NCBI RefSeq assembly: GCF_023715585.1
Contig: NZ_JAMBOK010000001.1
Location: 248,001-312,000, forward strand
Length of the DNA: 64,000 bases
Source of the DNA: Sporosarcina luteola
GTDB lineage: Bacteria > Bacillota > Bacilli > Bacillales_A > Planococcaceae
Reading direction: 5' to 3'
Below the pieces are notes generated by a model, which saw nothing but the letters and a program-made list of their open reading frames with translations, was not told where the DNA came from and ran no database searches. Shown here piece after piece: positions 1 to 13,125 of this stretch (within the stretch, counting starts at the first letter, position 1; each line of letters opens with the position of its first letter). A program made the position numbers and the translations under genes.

Positions 1-2345
<2,345 letters not shown>

Positions 2346-2353
<8 letters not shown>

Positions 2354-2975
2354 AAAGGAAATTGCAGAAATTCTATTGAACGTCGGGGCAGTGGAACTAA
2401 GTCCGGAGGATCCATTTACATGGGCATCCGGAATTCAATCCCCAATCTACTGTGACAACCGATTGACGATGTCAGATCCTATAGGACGCAAACAAATTGC
2501 GGAAGGACTTGCCGGGTTAATTAAAACTTATTACCCTGAAACGACGCTTATTGCGGGAACAGCAACAGCGGGCATTCCACATGCTGCATGGGTCGCCGAT
2601 ATTCTCGGATTGCCGATGGTGTACATCCGTTCAAAAGCAAAGGGGCATGGCAGAAGCCGACAAATTGAGGGGAAAGTGAAGCCAGAGGATAAAGCGATCA
2701 TCGTCGAAGATTTGATTTCCACAGGTGGCAGCAGTCTGAACGCAGTCGAAGCGCTGCAATTAGAAGGGACTGAAGTTGCAGGTGTCGTTTCCATTTTTAC
2801 ATATGAACTTGAAAGCGCAGATAAAGCATTCGCAGAGGCAGACTTATCTTATAAGAGTTTGACCAATTTCGGAGCGCTTGCTGAGGTGGCGATTGAAAGT
2901 GGAGCAATTACAGCAGAGTCAATTGATGGCCTACTGGAGTGGCATACAAAAATGAAGGCGGGTTTATTAGCTTAA
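2346..2975 (+). CDS. pyrE: Orotate phosphoribosyltransferase
   Basis: Adds ribose phosphate from PRPP to orotate to make OMP. The 209-residue protein uses a TTG start at 2346 inside the end of pyrF, behind a GGGG-type ribosome site at about 2333; the nearby ATG at 2341 is in another frame. The PRPP-binding signature (VEDLISTGGSS, about residues 120-130) and the Lys/Arg loop (SKAKGHGRSR, about 96-105) are intact. It is the last gene of the pyr operon and ends at a strong hairpin shared with the convergent rqcH. Confidence 0.96.
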
Positions 2976-2988
2976 CTAAGCAAAAACG

Positions 2989-3028
2989 AAAAAGGATTGC
3001 CATCCTCGTTGGAATGGCAATCCTTTTT
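2989..3028. terminator. Bidirectional terminator between pyrE and rqcH
   Basis: A perfect 15-bp inverted repeat (2989-3003 with 3014-3028) with a 10-base loop. It has an A-run on the left and a T-run on the right, so it reads as an intrinsic terminator on both strands. It closes the pyr operon and the converging rqcH gene, whose stop codon touches the hairpin. Confidence 0.93.
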
Positions 3029-4719
3029 CACTTCCTCAACTTCCTTACAATGTCCTCGTCAGGCGTGACAAACAATGTCTTCTGCTCAAAGTAAATGACA
3101 AATCCCGGTTTGGCACCATTCGGTTTCTTCACATGACGGATTTCCGTAAAATCGACCGGAACAGACGACGAACCCCTCGCCTTACTGAAGTAAGCCGAAA
3201 GAACTGCCGCTTCTTCAATCGTCCGCTCATCCGGATCTGCATCATGAATGACGACATGCGATCCTGGAATATCCTTCGTATGCAACCAAACATGATCCCG
3301 TGCCGCAATCTTGAACGTCAAATAATCATTCTGCTTATTATTCTTCCCAACGGAAATTGGAATGCCAGACGATGAAACATATGACTCAGGAGTAGGTTTC
3401 TTAGGCTTCTGTTTTTTCCTGCCCCTTCTTGCCCTCATCAAGCCTAATTCCGCCAACTCTTCCCTTATTTCATCAATATCTTCCGGAGACGCTTGCATGA
3501 CTTGCTGTTTGATCATCTCAAAATAGTCGATGTCCTCTATCGATTTCTCCAACTGTTTTGCAATCATAATCAATGCGTTTTTTGCCTTCGTATAGCGTGA
3601 ATAATAGCGTTGGGCATTTTCAATCGGCGTCTTCCTCGGATCAAGCGGAATCGTTACAGTCGTGCCTTCCTCATAATAGTTGTCGACGACCGCTTCCGTA
3701 TCGCCTTTACTGATCGCATAGCTATTGGCAGTGAGCAGCTCGCCGTATAACTGGAACGTATCAAGTTTCTCGGCGGCATTCTGCTCTTTTTCCAACTTAT
3801 TCATTTTCAATTTCAACTTCGCAATTTCATTATCGAGCCAGCGCTCCAAATCAGCCGCCTGGGATTTCACCCGTTCCCGTTCTGCCCGTGCAAAATAAAC
3901 CTTATCAAGCAGTTCCCCGAGTGTATCGAAAGTCGCGACTGTATTGTCTGCATACGTTAACGATGCAGCTGAGAAGATTATTTTATTCCCGACTTCGGCA
4001 ATCGTCGGAGTTTGGGTTCCGCCTTTGAATGAAGAAAGGAAATCCTTGTATACGCGATAGGCATCTTCAGCAGCGGTATCTTTCAACCGGTGCAACAGCT
4101 CTTCTCCATGAATCGGCGAGAATCCGGAAAGTTTGCTAACGACCTGTTTGGCATTCTCCCATTCTGGCAATAATGCTAGGAACTCCTTTTCATCCAACTC
4201 AAAAGGATCCAATTTCTCCTGTGGTGGAGCAGGGACATATGGCTGTCCAGGTAAAACCGTACGATAACTGTTTACGGAAGGGGGCAGATGCTTCATGCTG
4301 TCGATGATCATATTCCGCTCCGGATCAAGTAACAGCAGATTACTATGCCTTCCCATGATTTCTACGATCAATCGGCGGTGGATATCGTCACCGATTTCAT
4401 TTTTCGCCCGGATATCGAATGAGATAATTCGATCATTCCCGGATTGCTGAATTGATTGGATCATGCCGCCTTCGAGATGCTTCCGCAATACCATGCAAAA
4501 CATCGGTGGCTCAGAAGGATTTGCAATCGTCTCCTCGGTCAATTGAACGCGGGAATAAGATGGGTGAGTAGAAATAAGAAGTTTAAAATTGCTTCTTCCT
4601 GCCCGAACCATCAATACAACTTCCTGAGCGTTCGGCTGATGTATTTTTGAAATTCGTCCGTCTTTAATTTGTTGCAGCTCTTGCGTAATCGCTGCGGTGA
4701 ATAAACCGTCAAATGCCAT
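3028..4719 (-). CDS. rqcH: RqcH-type NFACT protein (ribosome quality control; Rqc2/FbpA family)
   Basis: 563-residue NFACT-family protein. In B. subtilis the homologue RqcH (YloA) binds stalled 50S subunits and adds C-terminal Ala tails that mark nascent chains for degradation. The start at 4719 (MAFDGLFTAA) has an AGAGGAA ribosome site; the frame is open 58 codons further but that part has no family match. It has an N-terminal NFACT-N domain with the Asp96-Arg97 pair equivalent to the functionally essential D-R of RqcH. A charged coiled coil lies in the middle, then a basic RRGRKKQKPKK linker, then a C-terminal NFACT-R domain (HTKDIPGSHVVI). Older annotations call this a fibronectin-binding protein. 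Confidence 0.92.
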   Translation of the reverse strand: MAFDGLFTAAITQELQQIKDGRISKIHQPNAQEVVLMVRAGRSNFKLLISTHPSYSRVQLTEETIANPSEPPMFCMVLRKHLEGGMIQSIQQSGNDRIISFDIRAKNEIGDDIHRRLIVEIMGRHSNLLLLDPERNMIIDSMKHLPPSVNSYRTVLPGQPYVPAPPQEKLDPFELDEKEFLALLPEWENAKQVVSKLSGFSPIHGEELLHRLKDTAAEDAYRVYKDFLSSFKGGTQTPTIAEVGNKIIFSAASLTYADNTVATFDTLGELLDKVYFARAERERVKSQAADLERWLDNEIAKLKLKMNKLEKEQNAAEKLDTFQLYGELLTANSYAISKGDTEAVVDNYYEEGTTVTIPLDPRKTPIENAQRYYSRYTKAKNALIMIAKQLEKSIEDIDYFEMIKQQVMQASPEDIDEIREELAELGLMRARRGRKKQKPKKPTPESYVSSSGIPISVGKNNKQNDYLTFKIAARDHVWLHTKDIPGSHVVIHDADPDERTIEEAAVLSAYFSKARGSSSVPVDFTEIRHVKKPNGAKPGFVIYFEQKTLFVTPDEDIVRKLRK

Positions 4720-4773
4720 AATAATTCCTCTTTCAAACGTTTTGTACCATTTTAGCACTCTCTGCGTGCGATA

Positions 4774-4782
4774 TGTTATAAT
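4774..4782 (+). promoter_or_regulatory. Extended -10 promoter element for gmk
   Basis: TGTTATAAT gives a perfect extended -10 (TGn plus TATAAT) about 70 bases before the gmk ATG, in the gap between the divergent rqcH and gmk genes. No good -35 is visible, which is tolerated by extended -10 promoters. The TATAAT core is part of a near-palindromic A/T stretch, so it could serve the opposite strand too. Confidence 0.55.
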
Positions 4783-4826
4783 ATGAGAAGATTGTTTGCT
4801 ATGATGAATGGAACAATAGAAGGTAG

Positions 4827-5468
<642 letters not shown>

Positions 5469-5471
5469 TTT

Positions 5472-5696
5472 ATGTTATATCCATCAGTTGACTCGTTAAA
5501 GGATAAAATCGATTCGAAATACACACTTGTTACACTTGCCGCTAAGCGTGCCCGTGAAATGCAGGAGAGCAAGAATATGTTGCTGCCGTCCTACACTTCA
5601 TACAAGAATGTAGGGAAAGCTCTGGAAGAAATTTCAGCAGGGGCATTATCAAAACAAGTTCAAGACGCTTCCATTGTATACGAAGACGAAGTATGA
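5472..5696 (+). CDS. rpoZ: DNA-directed RNA polymerase omega subunit
   Basis: 74-residue omega subunit, which helps assemble and stabilise the beta' subunit of RNA polymerase. The conserved [24 protein letters not shown] block covers residues 7-30. It follows gmk directly, as in other Firmicutes, so the two are probably cotranscribed. A stem-loop lies downstream before coaBC. Confidence 0.95.
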   Translation: MLYPSVDSLKDKIDSKYTLVTLAAKRAREMQESKNMLLPSYTSYKNVGKALEEISAGALSKQVQDASIVYEDEV

Positions 5697-5735
5697 TCAC
5701 TGCTCAATAAGTTGATGCATTTGAATAGGTCTGCA

Positions 5736-5775
5736 TACTCCCTTAGAAACAGAATTTCTTTGGGAGTTTGTCATT
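5736..5775 (+). terminator. Probable terminator after rpoZ
   Basis: An inverted repeat (ACTCCC ... GGGAGT, extended by AGAAA/TTTCT across a small internal bulge) is followed by TTTGTCATTTTT. It separates gmk-rpoZ from coaBC. The T-run is interrupted, so termination may be partial. Confidence 0.6.
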
Positions 5776-5857
5776 TTTAATTAGCGTTTTTCAGAAGTCG
5801 ATTGTCGGGTTATGGAGTACGTACATATGTCGTAAACGTAGAGAAAGGGTGGGGCTG

Positions 5858-7072
5858 TTGGTAACTAAAAAAATACTTGTCTGTGTAACTGGTGGGATTG
5901 CCGTCTATAAGGCGGTAGCTCTTGTAAGCAAACTAACGCAAGCAGGGGCAGAAGTGAAAGTGATGATGACTGATTCGGCAAAGGAATTCGTGACACCGCT
6001 TTCTTTTCAGGTTCTATCAAGGAATGATGTTTTTTATGACACCTTTGATGAAAAGGACTCAAGTGTCATAGCGCATATCGATCTCGCTGATTGGGCGGAT
6101 CTTGTCATCGTTGCACCTGCAACTGCAAATATAATCGGAAAGCTTGCGAACGGCATTGCGGATAACATGGTCACGACAACCCTTCTCGCGACGACTGCGG
6201 AAGTTTGGATTGCACCGGCAATGAATGTACATATGTATGAAAACAAGTCGGTCATCCGAAACATCGGACAGCTCCATGAGGACGGTTACCGTTTCATTGA
6301 ACCTTCAGAAGGATTTCTGGCATGCGGCTATGTCGGCAAAGGCAGACTCGAGGAGCCTGAAAAAATTGTCCAACTGATCAAGGAGAGATTTTCGCAACCT
6401 GAAAATCTGCCTCTTGCAGGGAAAAAGGTCGTTGTTACGGCCGGTCCGACCCGGGAACGGATTGACCCAGTGCGTTACATTTCAAATTTTTCGAGCGGCA
6501 AAATGGGATATGCACTAGCGGAAGCTGCTGCATCGTTAGGGGCCGAAACAATATTAATTTCTGGTCCTGTCGGATTGGCAAAGCCCGGCGGCGTCCAACT
6601 CATCAACGTGGAAAGTGCTGCACAAATGCTCGACGCTGTGCTTGCTGAATTCGACGATGCAGATATGGTTATCAAATCGGCGGCAGTTGCGGATTATCGC
6701 CCGAAAGAGCAATTTACACAAAAGATGAAGAAACAGGATGGGGATTCATCCATTGAACTCGAACGGACAACCGATATTCTCAAGACGCTCGGAGATAGGA
6801 AAACGGGACAAGTCCTTGTAGGATTTGCTGCTGAGACGAATGATGCAGTCGAGTATGGCATGAAAAAGCTGTCCAATAAAAACTTGGACTATATCATCGT
6901 TAATGATGTGACAGATCCCGATGGCGGCTTCGGCAGTGATACGAATGTTGTCACGTTATTATCAAGAAAGGGGAAGGCATATCCTTTCGATGCAATGCAT
7001 AAAAAGGAACTGGCGCAAGTACTTCTGAGGACGGTACTGGAATTGGAGAGTGACGTTACAAATGATAGCTGA
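5858..7072 (+). CDS. coaBC: Bifunctional phosphopantothenoylcysteine decarboxylase / phosphopantothenate-cysteine ligase
   Basis: Carries out two consecutive steps of coenzyme A synthesis. The start is taken as the TTG at 5858 behind GAGAAAGGG, giving 404 residues, close to the B. subtilis length; a CTG at 5855 is possible and the frame is open further upstream without family match. The N-terminal flavin-dependent CoaC half shows VTGGIAVYK, the AHIDLADW region with the catalytic His, and PAMNVHMYENK. The C-terminal CoaB half shows AGPTRERIDPVRYISN, SSGKMG and KSAAVADYRP, including the conserved ligase Lys. It overlaps priA slightly. Confidence 0.94.
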   Translation: MVTKKILVCVTGGIAVYKAVALVSKLTQAGAEVKVMMTDSAKEFVTPLSFQVLSRNDVFYDTFDEKDSSVIAHIDLADWADLVIVAPATANIIGKLANGIADNMVTTTLLATTAEVWIAPAMNVHMYENKSVIRNIGQLHEDGYRFIEPSEGFLACGYVGKGRLEEPEKIVQLIKERFSQPENLPLAGKKVVVTAGPTRERIDPVRYISNFSSGKMGYALAEAAASLGAETILISGPVGLAKPGGVQLINVESAAQMLDAVLAEFDDADMVIKSAAVADYRPKEQFTQKMKKQDGDSSIELERTTDILKTLGDRKTGQVLVGFAAETNDAVEYGMKKLSNKNLDYIIVNDVTDPDGGFGSDTNVVTLLSRKGKAYPFDAMHKKELAQVLLRTVLELESDVTNDS

Positions 7073-9473
7073 AGTCATCGTCGATGTATCGGCGTATCCG
7101 ATCGATCGTCCCTTTGACTACGCTGTGCCTGGACACCTTGAAACGGTGATAGAATGCGGGTCGCGCGTTAAAGTCCCTTTTGGACCAAGGAAAGTGATTG
7201 GCTATGTCACAGGCCTCAAGTCAGAGAGTGATCTCGAAGAGCATAAGTTAAAGAAGATTGAGGAACTGATCGACTTGGATCCTGTTCTTTCTCAGGAGCT
7301 GATGGGCTTGGCCAAAAAAGTGGCGAGAGAAACGCTATCTTATGAAATCGACGCGCTGCAAGTGATGTTGCCTGCAGCGATGCGTGCCAAATACGAGAAA
7401 TTCATCAGCATCGAAAGACCGGATGAAATTGATGATGCGAGGGTTTTATCATTACTGAATGGACGTAAGCGCATTCCTTTGAAGCAGATTACTGATTCCG
7501 TCTTATTGAAGTTGGTCAAAGAGTATTCGGAAAAAGGGATTGTTTCCGTCGATACGGCGATTAGCCAGCAGACGGGAGTGAAAAAAGTACGAGTGATCCA
7601 TATCGGGGATTCAGACACATTATCCGAATTGCTGCTCACCATTCATCCGAATGCGAAGAAACAAGCAGAACTGATAGGATGGATGTTGGATCATGCAGGG
7701 GAGTCGGTAGAGGCAGCGAAACTGATGAAGGAGTCAGGCATCCAAAACCCGGTACTCAAAGCAGTCATTGAAAAAGGCGGTGCAACAGAAGCATATGTTG
7801 AAATGTATCGTGAGCCGGATGCCCCGAAACTTCAGGATACAGCTAAACCCCTTCAGTTGACCGAGGAACAGGAAACCGCACTCGAGAAAGTGAAAGCGGC
7901 TTCTGATTCAGGTATTGCTGAAACATTCCTGTTGCATGGCATAACGGGAAGCGGGAAAACCGAAGTCTATTTGCAAGCGATCAAACACGTACTTGACGAG
8001 GGGAAAGAAGCGATCGTCCTCGTTCCTGAAATTTCATTGACGCCGCAAATGACTGCCCGATTCCAAGAACGGTTTGGCGGACTAGTTGCAGTCATGCACA
8101 GCGGGTTGTCAGCAGGTGAAAAATATGATGAGTGGCGAAAAATCCACCGACGGGAAGTGAAGGTAGTCGTCGGTGCAAGGTCTGCGATTTTCGCTCCATT
8201 TGAAAATATAGGAATCATTATCCTGGATGAAGAGCACGAATCGACTTATAAACAGGAAGATACGCCTCGGTACCATGCGAGGGACGTTGCTATCTGGCGT
8301 TCAGAGTATTACGGTTGCCCCGTCATCCTTGGCAGCGCGACACCTTCACTTGAATCGTATGCGCGAGCATCAAAAGGAGTCTATACTCTTTTGGAGCTAT
8401 CCAAGAGGGCAAAGAATCAACCGTTGCCAACTGTCACGGTCGTCGACATGAGAGAGGAATTAAAGGAAGGAAACCGATCGATGTTTTCCGTGCAATTGGC
8501 GGAGGCCATCCGACTTCGCTTGGAGAAGAATGAGCAAACGGTCCTTTTTCTCAATAAAAGAGGATTCTCTTCATTCGTATTGTGCAGGGATTGCGGGACG
8601 GTCGTCCAATGTCCGAACTGCGACATTTCATTGACCTATCATCGTGCAAATGAAAGCTTGAAATGCCATTATTGCGGCCATGAGGAACCTGTTCCGCTCG
8701 TTTGTCCGGAATGTGAAAGTGAGCATATCCGGTTTTTTGGAACAGGCACGCAAAAGGCCGAAGAAGAAATTTCGAAGCTCTTCCCCGAAGCGCGAGTGTT
8801 ACGGATGGATGTAGACACAACGCGGCAAAAAGGGGCACACGAACGCATACTTCGCCAATTCAGCGAAGGGAAGGCGGATATCCTGCTAGGCACTCAGATG
8901 ATTGCAAAAGGACTCGACTTCCCGAATATCACCTTAGTCGGAGTGCTTGCTGCGGATACAACATTGCATTTGGCGGATTTCCGGGCCGCGGAAAAAACAT
9001 TCCAATTGATGACGCAGGTCAGCGGACGTGCAGGTAGGCATGAATTGGCCGGTGAAGTCTTCATTCAGACATATTCACCGGAACATTATGCAATCGAGCT
9101 TGCAAAGACCCAGCATTATGAGCCGTTTTACAATCTGGAAATGTCGGCGCGCAAACAATACGGGTATCCCCCTTTCTTTTTTATAACCCTTGTACAGTTT
9201 TCACATGAGGATCTATTGAAAGTTGCAGATTTTGCAGATAAGGGGACTCGTTATTTGAAAAGTTCGTTGTCGCCAGAAACTGTCATCATCGGACCTGCGG
9301 CAGCTGCGATTAGTCGTGTGAACAATAGATATCGGTACCAATGTTTGATAAAATACAAAAAAGAGCCGAAGTTGATTGGAACGCTTCAGCAATTGATCAG
9401 AATGTACCGGACGAACTGGATGAAGGAAGGTCTGCTCATGTCAGTAGATGTGGATCCGACTTCAATTTTTTAA
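7062..9473 (+). CDS. priA: Primosomal protein N', replication restart helicase
   Basis: 803-residue superfamily 2 helicase that reloads the replisome at stalled forks. The ATG at 7062 overlaps the coaBC end. An N-terminal 3'-DNA-binding domain is followed by Walker A HGITGSGKTE near residue 291, the DEEH box near residue 388, and an insert with four CxxC pairs (residues 506-556) that bind two zinc ions. The helicase core ends with QVSGRAGR. The length matches B. subtilis PriA. Confidence 0.96.
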   Translation: MIAEVIVDVSAYPIDRPFDYAVPGHLETVIECGSRVKVPFGPRKVIGYVTGLKSESDLEEHKLKKIEELIDLDPVLSQELMGLAKKVARETLSYEIDALQVMLPAAMRAKYEKFISIERPDEIDDARVLSLLNGRKRIPLKQITDSVLLKLVKEYSEKGIVSVDTAISQQTGVKKVRVIHIGDSDTLSELLLTIHPNAKKQAELIGWMLDHAGESVEAAKLMKESGIQNPVLKAVIEKGGATEAYVEMYREPDAPKLQDTAKPLQLTEEQETALEKVKAASDSGIAETFLLHGITGSGKTEVYLQAIKHVLDEGKEAIVLVPEISLTPQMTARFQERFGGLVAVMHSGLSAGEKYDEWRKIHRREVKVVVGARSAIFAPFENIGIIILDEEHESTYKQEDTPRYHARDVAIWRSEYYGCPVILGSATPSLESYARASKGVYTLLELSKRAKNQPLPTVTVVDMREELKEGNRSMFSVQLAEAIRLRLEKNEQTVLFLNKRGFSSFVLCRDCGTVVQCPNCDISLTYHRANESLKCHYCGHEEPVPLVCPECESEHIRFFGTGTQKAEEEISKLFPEARVLRMDVDTTRQKGAHERILRQFSEGKADILLGTQMIAKGLDFPNITLVGVLAADTTLHLADFRAAEKTFQLMTQVSGRAGRHELAGEVFIQTYSPEHYAIELAKTQHYEPFYNLEMSARKQYGYPPFFFITLVQFSHEDLLKVADFADKGTRYLKSSLSPETVIIGPAAAAISRVNNRYRYQCLIKYKKEPKLIGTLQQLIRMYRTNWMKEGLLMSVDVDPTSIF

Positions 9474-9506
9474 TCAGTACGAACGAGTTGGAAAAGAGGA
9501 ATTAAA

Positions 9507-10004
9507 TTGGCAATACTTGAAATCGTAAAAAGTCCTTCAACAATGCTGACACAGCGTTGTAAGGAAGTTGAAAAATTTGACGAGGAATTGGCTAAGCTGC
9601 TCGATGACATGTACGACACAATGATTGACGCGGATGGTGTAGGGCTTGCGGCTCCTCAAGTAGGAGAGTTGGTCCGAGTTGCCATCGTCGATATGGGTGA
9701 AGGGGAAGAAGTGATTGAAATGATCAATCCTGTCGTCACTGCAATCGGAGGATCTGTCGTAGAAGTTGAGGGCTGCTTAAGCTTCCCGGGACTGTACGGT
9801 GAAGTGGAACGACCGTTTTTCGTTCGTATAGAAGCACAGGAACGGGATGGTTCTCTGTACGAACTGGAAGCGGAAGATTACGAAGCACGGGCGATCCTGC
9901 ATGAAATTGATCATTTGGATGGCGTGTTGTTCGATTCGAAAATTACAAGGATCGTTGACCCGGAGGAATTTGAAGAGGTAGATGGGGAGGGGGAAATAGA
10001 ATGA
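9507..10004 (+). CDS. def: Peptide deformylase
   Basis: Removes the formyl group from nascent protein N-termini. The start is TTG at 9507 with AAAAGAGGA ahead; 165 residues. All three family motifs are intact: GVGLAAPQ (44-51), EGCLS (88-92, metal-binding Cys90) and HEIDH (132-136, metal-binding His pair with catalytic Glu). Its stop overlaps the fmt ATG, pairing the enzymes that add and remove formyl groups. Confidence 0.96.
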   Translation: MAILEIVKSPSTMLTQRCKEVEKFDEELAKLLDDMYDTMIDADGVGLAAPQVGELVRVAIVDMGEGEEVIEMINPVVTAIGGSVVEVEGCLSFPGLYGEVERPFFVRIEAQERDGSLYELEAEDYEARAILHEIDHLDGVLFDSKITRIVDPEEFEEVDGEGEIE

Positions 10005-10942
10005 CAAAAATCGTATTCATGGGAACTCCCGACTTCTCAGTTCCTGTCTTGACAATGCTGCACGAGGAAGGGTACGACATCATTGCAGTTGTCACCCAGC
10101 CTGATCGACCCGTTGGAAGAAAGAGGATATTGACACCTCCACCAGTAAAGGAAGAGGCCGTTCGACTTGGCTTGCCTGTCTTGCAGCCGGAAAAGCTGAG
10201 AACTTCCGAAGAGCTTGCGGAACTTATCCAGATGAAGCCGGATTTGATTGTCACTGCTGCATATGGACAAATCCTGCCGAAAAACCTGCTTGATGCCCCG
10301 CGACTCGGTTGCATTAATGTCCATGCTTCATTGCTGCCGAAATACCGGGGAGGCGCGCCGATCCACCAAGCAGTAATCGACGGTGAGGACGAAACAGGAG
10401 TAACAATCATGTATATGGTTGAGAAGCTCGATGCGGGAGATATTATCTCACAGGTAACTGTCCCTATTACTGATGAAGATAATACCGGCAGCCTCTTCGA
10501 TAAATTATCCGTCGCCGGTACAAAATTATTGAAAGATACATTGCCTTCCATTATTGATGGATCGAATGAACGGATTCCCCAAGATGAAAAATACGTTTCA
10601 TTTGCAGGCAATATAACTCGTGAACAGGAAAGAATCAACTGGGCCAAAGGCGGCACAGCCATTTTCAACCAAATCCGCGGGCTCTATCCGTGGCCGGGTG
10701 CCTATTCCGTATTTCAAAAAGAGAACGTAAAAATATGGATGGCGGACAAATCCGACATTGACAGTGAGGCTGATCCTGGAACGATATTAAAATTGATGAA
10801 GGACAGGCTAATCGTCAAAACTGGCGACAATACATCTATCGCCATAACGGAATTGCAGCCAGCCGGTAAGAAGCGGTTGTCGGCGGAAGAATTCCTTAAT
10901 GGTATTGGAGCCAAATGGAGTGAAGGGGATAAATTCGAATGA
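10001..10942 (+). CDS. fmt: Methionyl-tRNA formyltransferase
   Basis: Formylates initiator Met-tRNA using 10-formyl-tetrahydrofolate. The 313-residue protein has an N-terminal catalytic domain with [17 protein letters not shown] (catalytic Asn and His) and KLDAGDI (catalytic Asp), then a C-terminal tRNA-binding OB-like domain. ATGA overlaps with def upstream and rsmB downstream indicate a tightly coupled operon. Confidence 0.97.
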   Translation: MTKIVFMGTPDFSVPVLTMLHEEGYDIIAVVTQPDRPVGRKRILTPPPVKEEAVRLGLPVLQPEKLRTSEELAELIQMKPDLIVTAAYGQILPKNLLDAPRLGCINVHASLLPKYRGGAPIHQAVIDGEDETGVTIMYMVEKLDAGDIISQVTVPITDEDNTGSLFDKLSVAGTKLLKDTLPSIIDGSNERIPQDEKYVSFAGNITREQERINWAKGGTAIFNQIRGLYPWPGAYSVFQKENVKIWMADKSDIDSEADPGTILKLMKDRLIVKTGDNTSIAITELQPAGKKRLSAEEFLNGIGAKWSEGDKFE

Positions 10943-12294
10943 CGAATGCCAAAAAGAAGATTTGGAACGGAAATGTCCGCGATGCGGCATTATCAATATT
11001 GATGGAAATAAATCAGAATCAGGCTTACAGCAATCTTCTTCTCAACCGGACGATCAAGAAATATGATATCGATCCGAAAGACAGGGGTTTATTGACCGAA
11101 CTGACGTATGGCACTTTGCAGCATAGATTGACATTGGATTACTATTTGGAGCCTTTTGTCAAAGGGAAATTAGATCCGTGGGTAAGGGAATTACTGCGAT
11201 TGTCAATTTATCAAATAGTATACTTAACCAAAATTCCTCCGCATGCTGTCGTCCATGAAGCGGTGGAAATCGCCAAAAGAAGAGGGCATAAAGGCATCTC
11301 TGCAACCGTGAACGGCATTTTACGTTCCGTATTACGAAAAGGTGTCCGCTCGATCGAGGAAATCCCCGACGATATCGAAAGGATGTCGGTTGAAACAAGC
11401 CATCCTGCATGGTTGATTGAGCGCTGGGTTAAGCAGTTTGGCAAAGAAGAAGCGTTAGCGATGGCTCATGAAAACAATCATCCAGCCCGGATGACGGCGA
11501 GGGTCAATTCATTGAAAGCGACAGTCGAAGAAGCAATCTCGGCGCTCGCTAAGGAAGGGATTGAAGCATCCAGGGGAGAAGTGATCCCCGGGAGCATCCA
11601 AGTATCCAGCGGGAGCTTGGCGAATACGGAAGCATACGCGGAAGGATTATTGACAATCCAAGATGAAAGCTCCATGTTGCCGGTTCTTGCACTTGACGTG
11701 AAGCCTGATATGAAAGTGTTGGATATGTGTGCAGCTCCAGGCGGAAAGACGACGTTCATAGCAGAAAAGATGAACGGTACAGGTGAAATTTATGCACATG
11801 ATTTGCATGACCATAAACTTTCGTTGATCGAGTCGAACGCTAACCGTCTCGGTATACAATCCATCATCACGAAAAGCGGGGATAGCCGTGAGCTGGAGTC
11901 CGTATACGGACCTGCATCATTTGACCGCATCCTAGTTGATGCGCCTTGCAGCGGACTAGGAGTCATCCGACGCAAGCCGGAAATAAAATACAATAAGACC
12001 GAGCAGGATTTGAAAAGTTTGACGGAAATCCAGGAGCAGCTTCTCGCAACTGCCTACCGGTTACTAAAAGATGATGGCATTATCGTCTATAGCACATGCA
12101 CCATAGAGTACGACGAAAACGAAGGGATGGTCCGACGTTTCCTGGAAACACATCCAGATATGACGTTGTATTCGCTCGATGCGCTTGCCGACATTGACTC
12201 ATTGGCAATCAAAGACGATCTGCTTCAAGTGATGCCGCAGCACTTTGGGAGTGATGGATTTTTTGTCGCTGCTTTTCACAAAAAATTGAAGTGA
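10939..12294 (+). CDS. rsmB: 16S rRNA (cytosine-967-C5) methyltransferase
   Basis: Methylates C967 (E. coli numbering) of 16S rRNA with SAM. The 451-residue protein has an N-terminal NusB-like RNA-binding domain (about 1-150) and a C-terminal methyltransferase domain with SAM-binding [12 protein letters not shown] and the two cysteine motifs DAPCSGLG and [11 protein letters not shown] used in RsmB-type catalysis. In B. subtilis rlmN follows; here prpC follows directly. Confidence 0.96.
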   Translation: MTNAKKKIWNGNVRDAALSILMEINQNQAYSNLLLNRTIKKYDIDPKDRGLLTELTYGTLQHRLTLDYYLEPFVKGKLDPWVRELLRLSIYQIVYLTKIPPHAVVHEAVEIAKRRGHKGISATVNGILRSVLRKGVRSIEEIPDDIERMSVETSHPAWLIERWVKQFGKEEALAMAHENNHPARMTARVNSLKATVEEAISALAKEGIEASRGEVIPGSIQVSSGSLANTEAYAEGLLTIQDESSMLPVLALDVKPDMKVLDMCAAPGGKTTFIAEKMNGTGEIYAHDLHDHKLSLIESNANRLGIQSIITKSGDSRELESVYGPASFDRILVDAPCSGLGVIRRKPEIKYNKTEQDLKSLTEIQEQLLATAYRLLKDDGIIVYSTCTIEYDENEGMVRRFLETHPDMTLYSLDALADIDSLAIKDDLLQVMPQHFGSDGFFVAAFHKKLK

Positions 12295-12366
12295 GTAATG
12301 AAATGTACGGACATCTGGCAGGGGAGTTTGAAATTCGGTGTCTTTGAAAAAAAGGGGGGACGAGTG

Positions 12367-13125
12367 TTGCAATTTGAAGTGGTGACAGACATCGGGAAGA
12401 AGCGGACAGTGAATGAGGACAGCGCAGCGGTTTTTGCGATTCAGGACGGACCGACGCTCGCAGTTGTCGCGGATGGCATGGGAGGCCATCGGGGCGGAGA
12501 CTATGCAAGTTCGACAGCGGTCAGGATACTTGGCGAACGGTTCATGAAAGTGGATAGCGCTACAACCATGGACGAGGATGATTGGAGAGAGTGGCTTCAG
12601 GAAACGGTCATGCAAGTAAACCGCACTCTATATGACGTTGCTGAAGATGATAATGAATACAAGGGGATGGGAACTACATTAGATGCAGTGCTCATCTACG
12701 GCGATAAAGGCCTAGTCACTCACATCGGGGATAGCCGGGTGTATACGATAAACCGGAATGAAATCCTGCAAATTACGAAGGATCATTCATTCGTAAATAT
12801 ATTGCTTGATTCCGGGGAGATCACCGAAGAGGAAGCGGCAAAGCATCCCCAAAGGAATTGGATCATGAAGGCTGTAGGATCCGAAAAAACAATCATGCCC
12901 GACTTCTATCAAATCAAATTGGACGGTCAGACATACTTGTTGATTTGTACGGATGGCTTAAGCAATAAAGTCGACAATGCACAGATTCAGACAATCGTCA
13001 CTGCGGATGGAGATTTGCATGACAAGGCGGTTAAATTGGTCGAGTTGGCGAACGAATTGGGCGGAGAGGATAATATTTCCGTCATATTGGCGAGCCCTTC
13101 CGCATCGGAGGTGAGCCCACAATGA
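12367..13125 (+). CDS. prpC: PP2C-family protein phosphatase
   Basis: Mn/Mg-dependent Ser/Thr phosphatase that reverses phosphorylation by its neighbour PrkC. The TTG at 12367 is chosen because it lies 7 bases after a GGGGGG ribosome site and gives 252 residues, like B. subtilis PrpC; the GTG at 12364 is also possible. Metal-binding motifs are VNEDSAAVF, VADGMGGHRGGDYAS, GMGTTLDAV, THIGDSRVY, CTDGLSNKV and GGEDNIS. The stop overlaps the prkC ATG. Confidence 0.94.
   Translation: MQFEVVTDIGKKRTVNEDSAAVFAIQDGPTLAVVADGMGGHRGGDYASSTAVRILGERFMKVDSATTMDEDDWREWLQETVMQVNRTLYDVAEDDNEYKGMGTTLDAVLIYGDKGLVTHIGDSRVYTINRNEILQITKDHSFVNILLDSGEITEEEAAKHPQRNWIMKAVGSEKTIMPDFYQIKLDGQTYLLICTDGLSNKVDNAQIQTIVTADGDLHDKAVKLVELANELGGEDNISVILASPSASEVSPQ

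Noticed and set aside
3133..3375. Plus-strand open frame opposite rqcH
   Set aside because: It is the antisense shadow of a well-supported conserved gene and lacks a ribosome site.
12298..12366. Longer N-terminus for prpC from ATG 12298
   Set aside because: The extra residues have no family counterpart, and a strong GGGGGG ribosome site lies just before the TTG at 12367.
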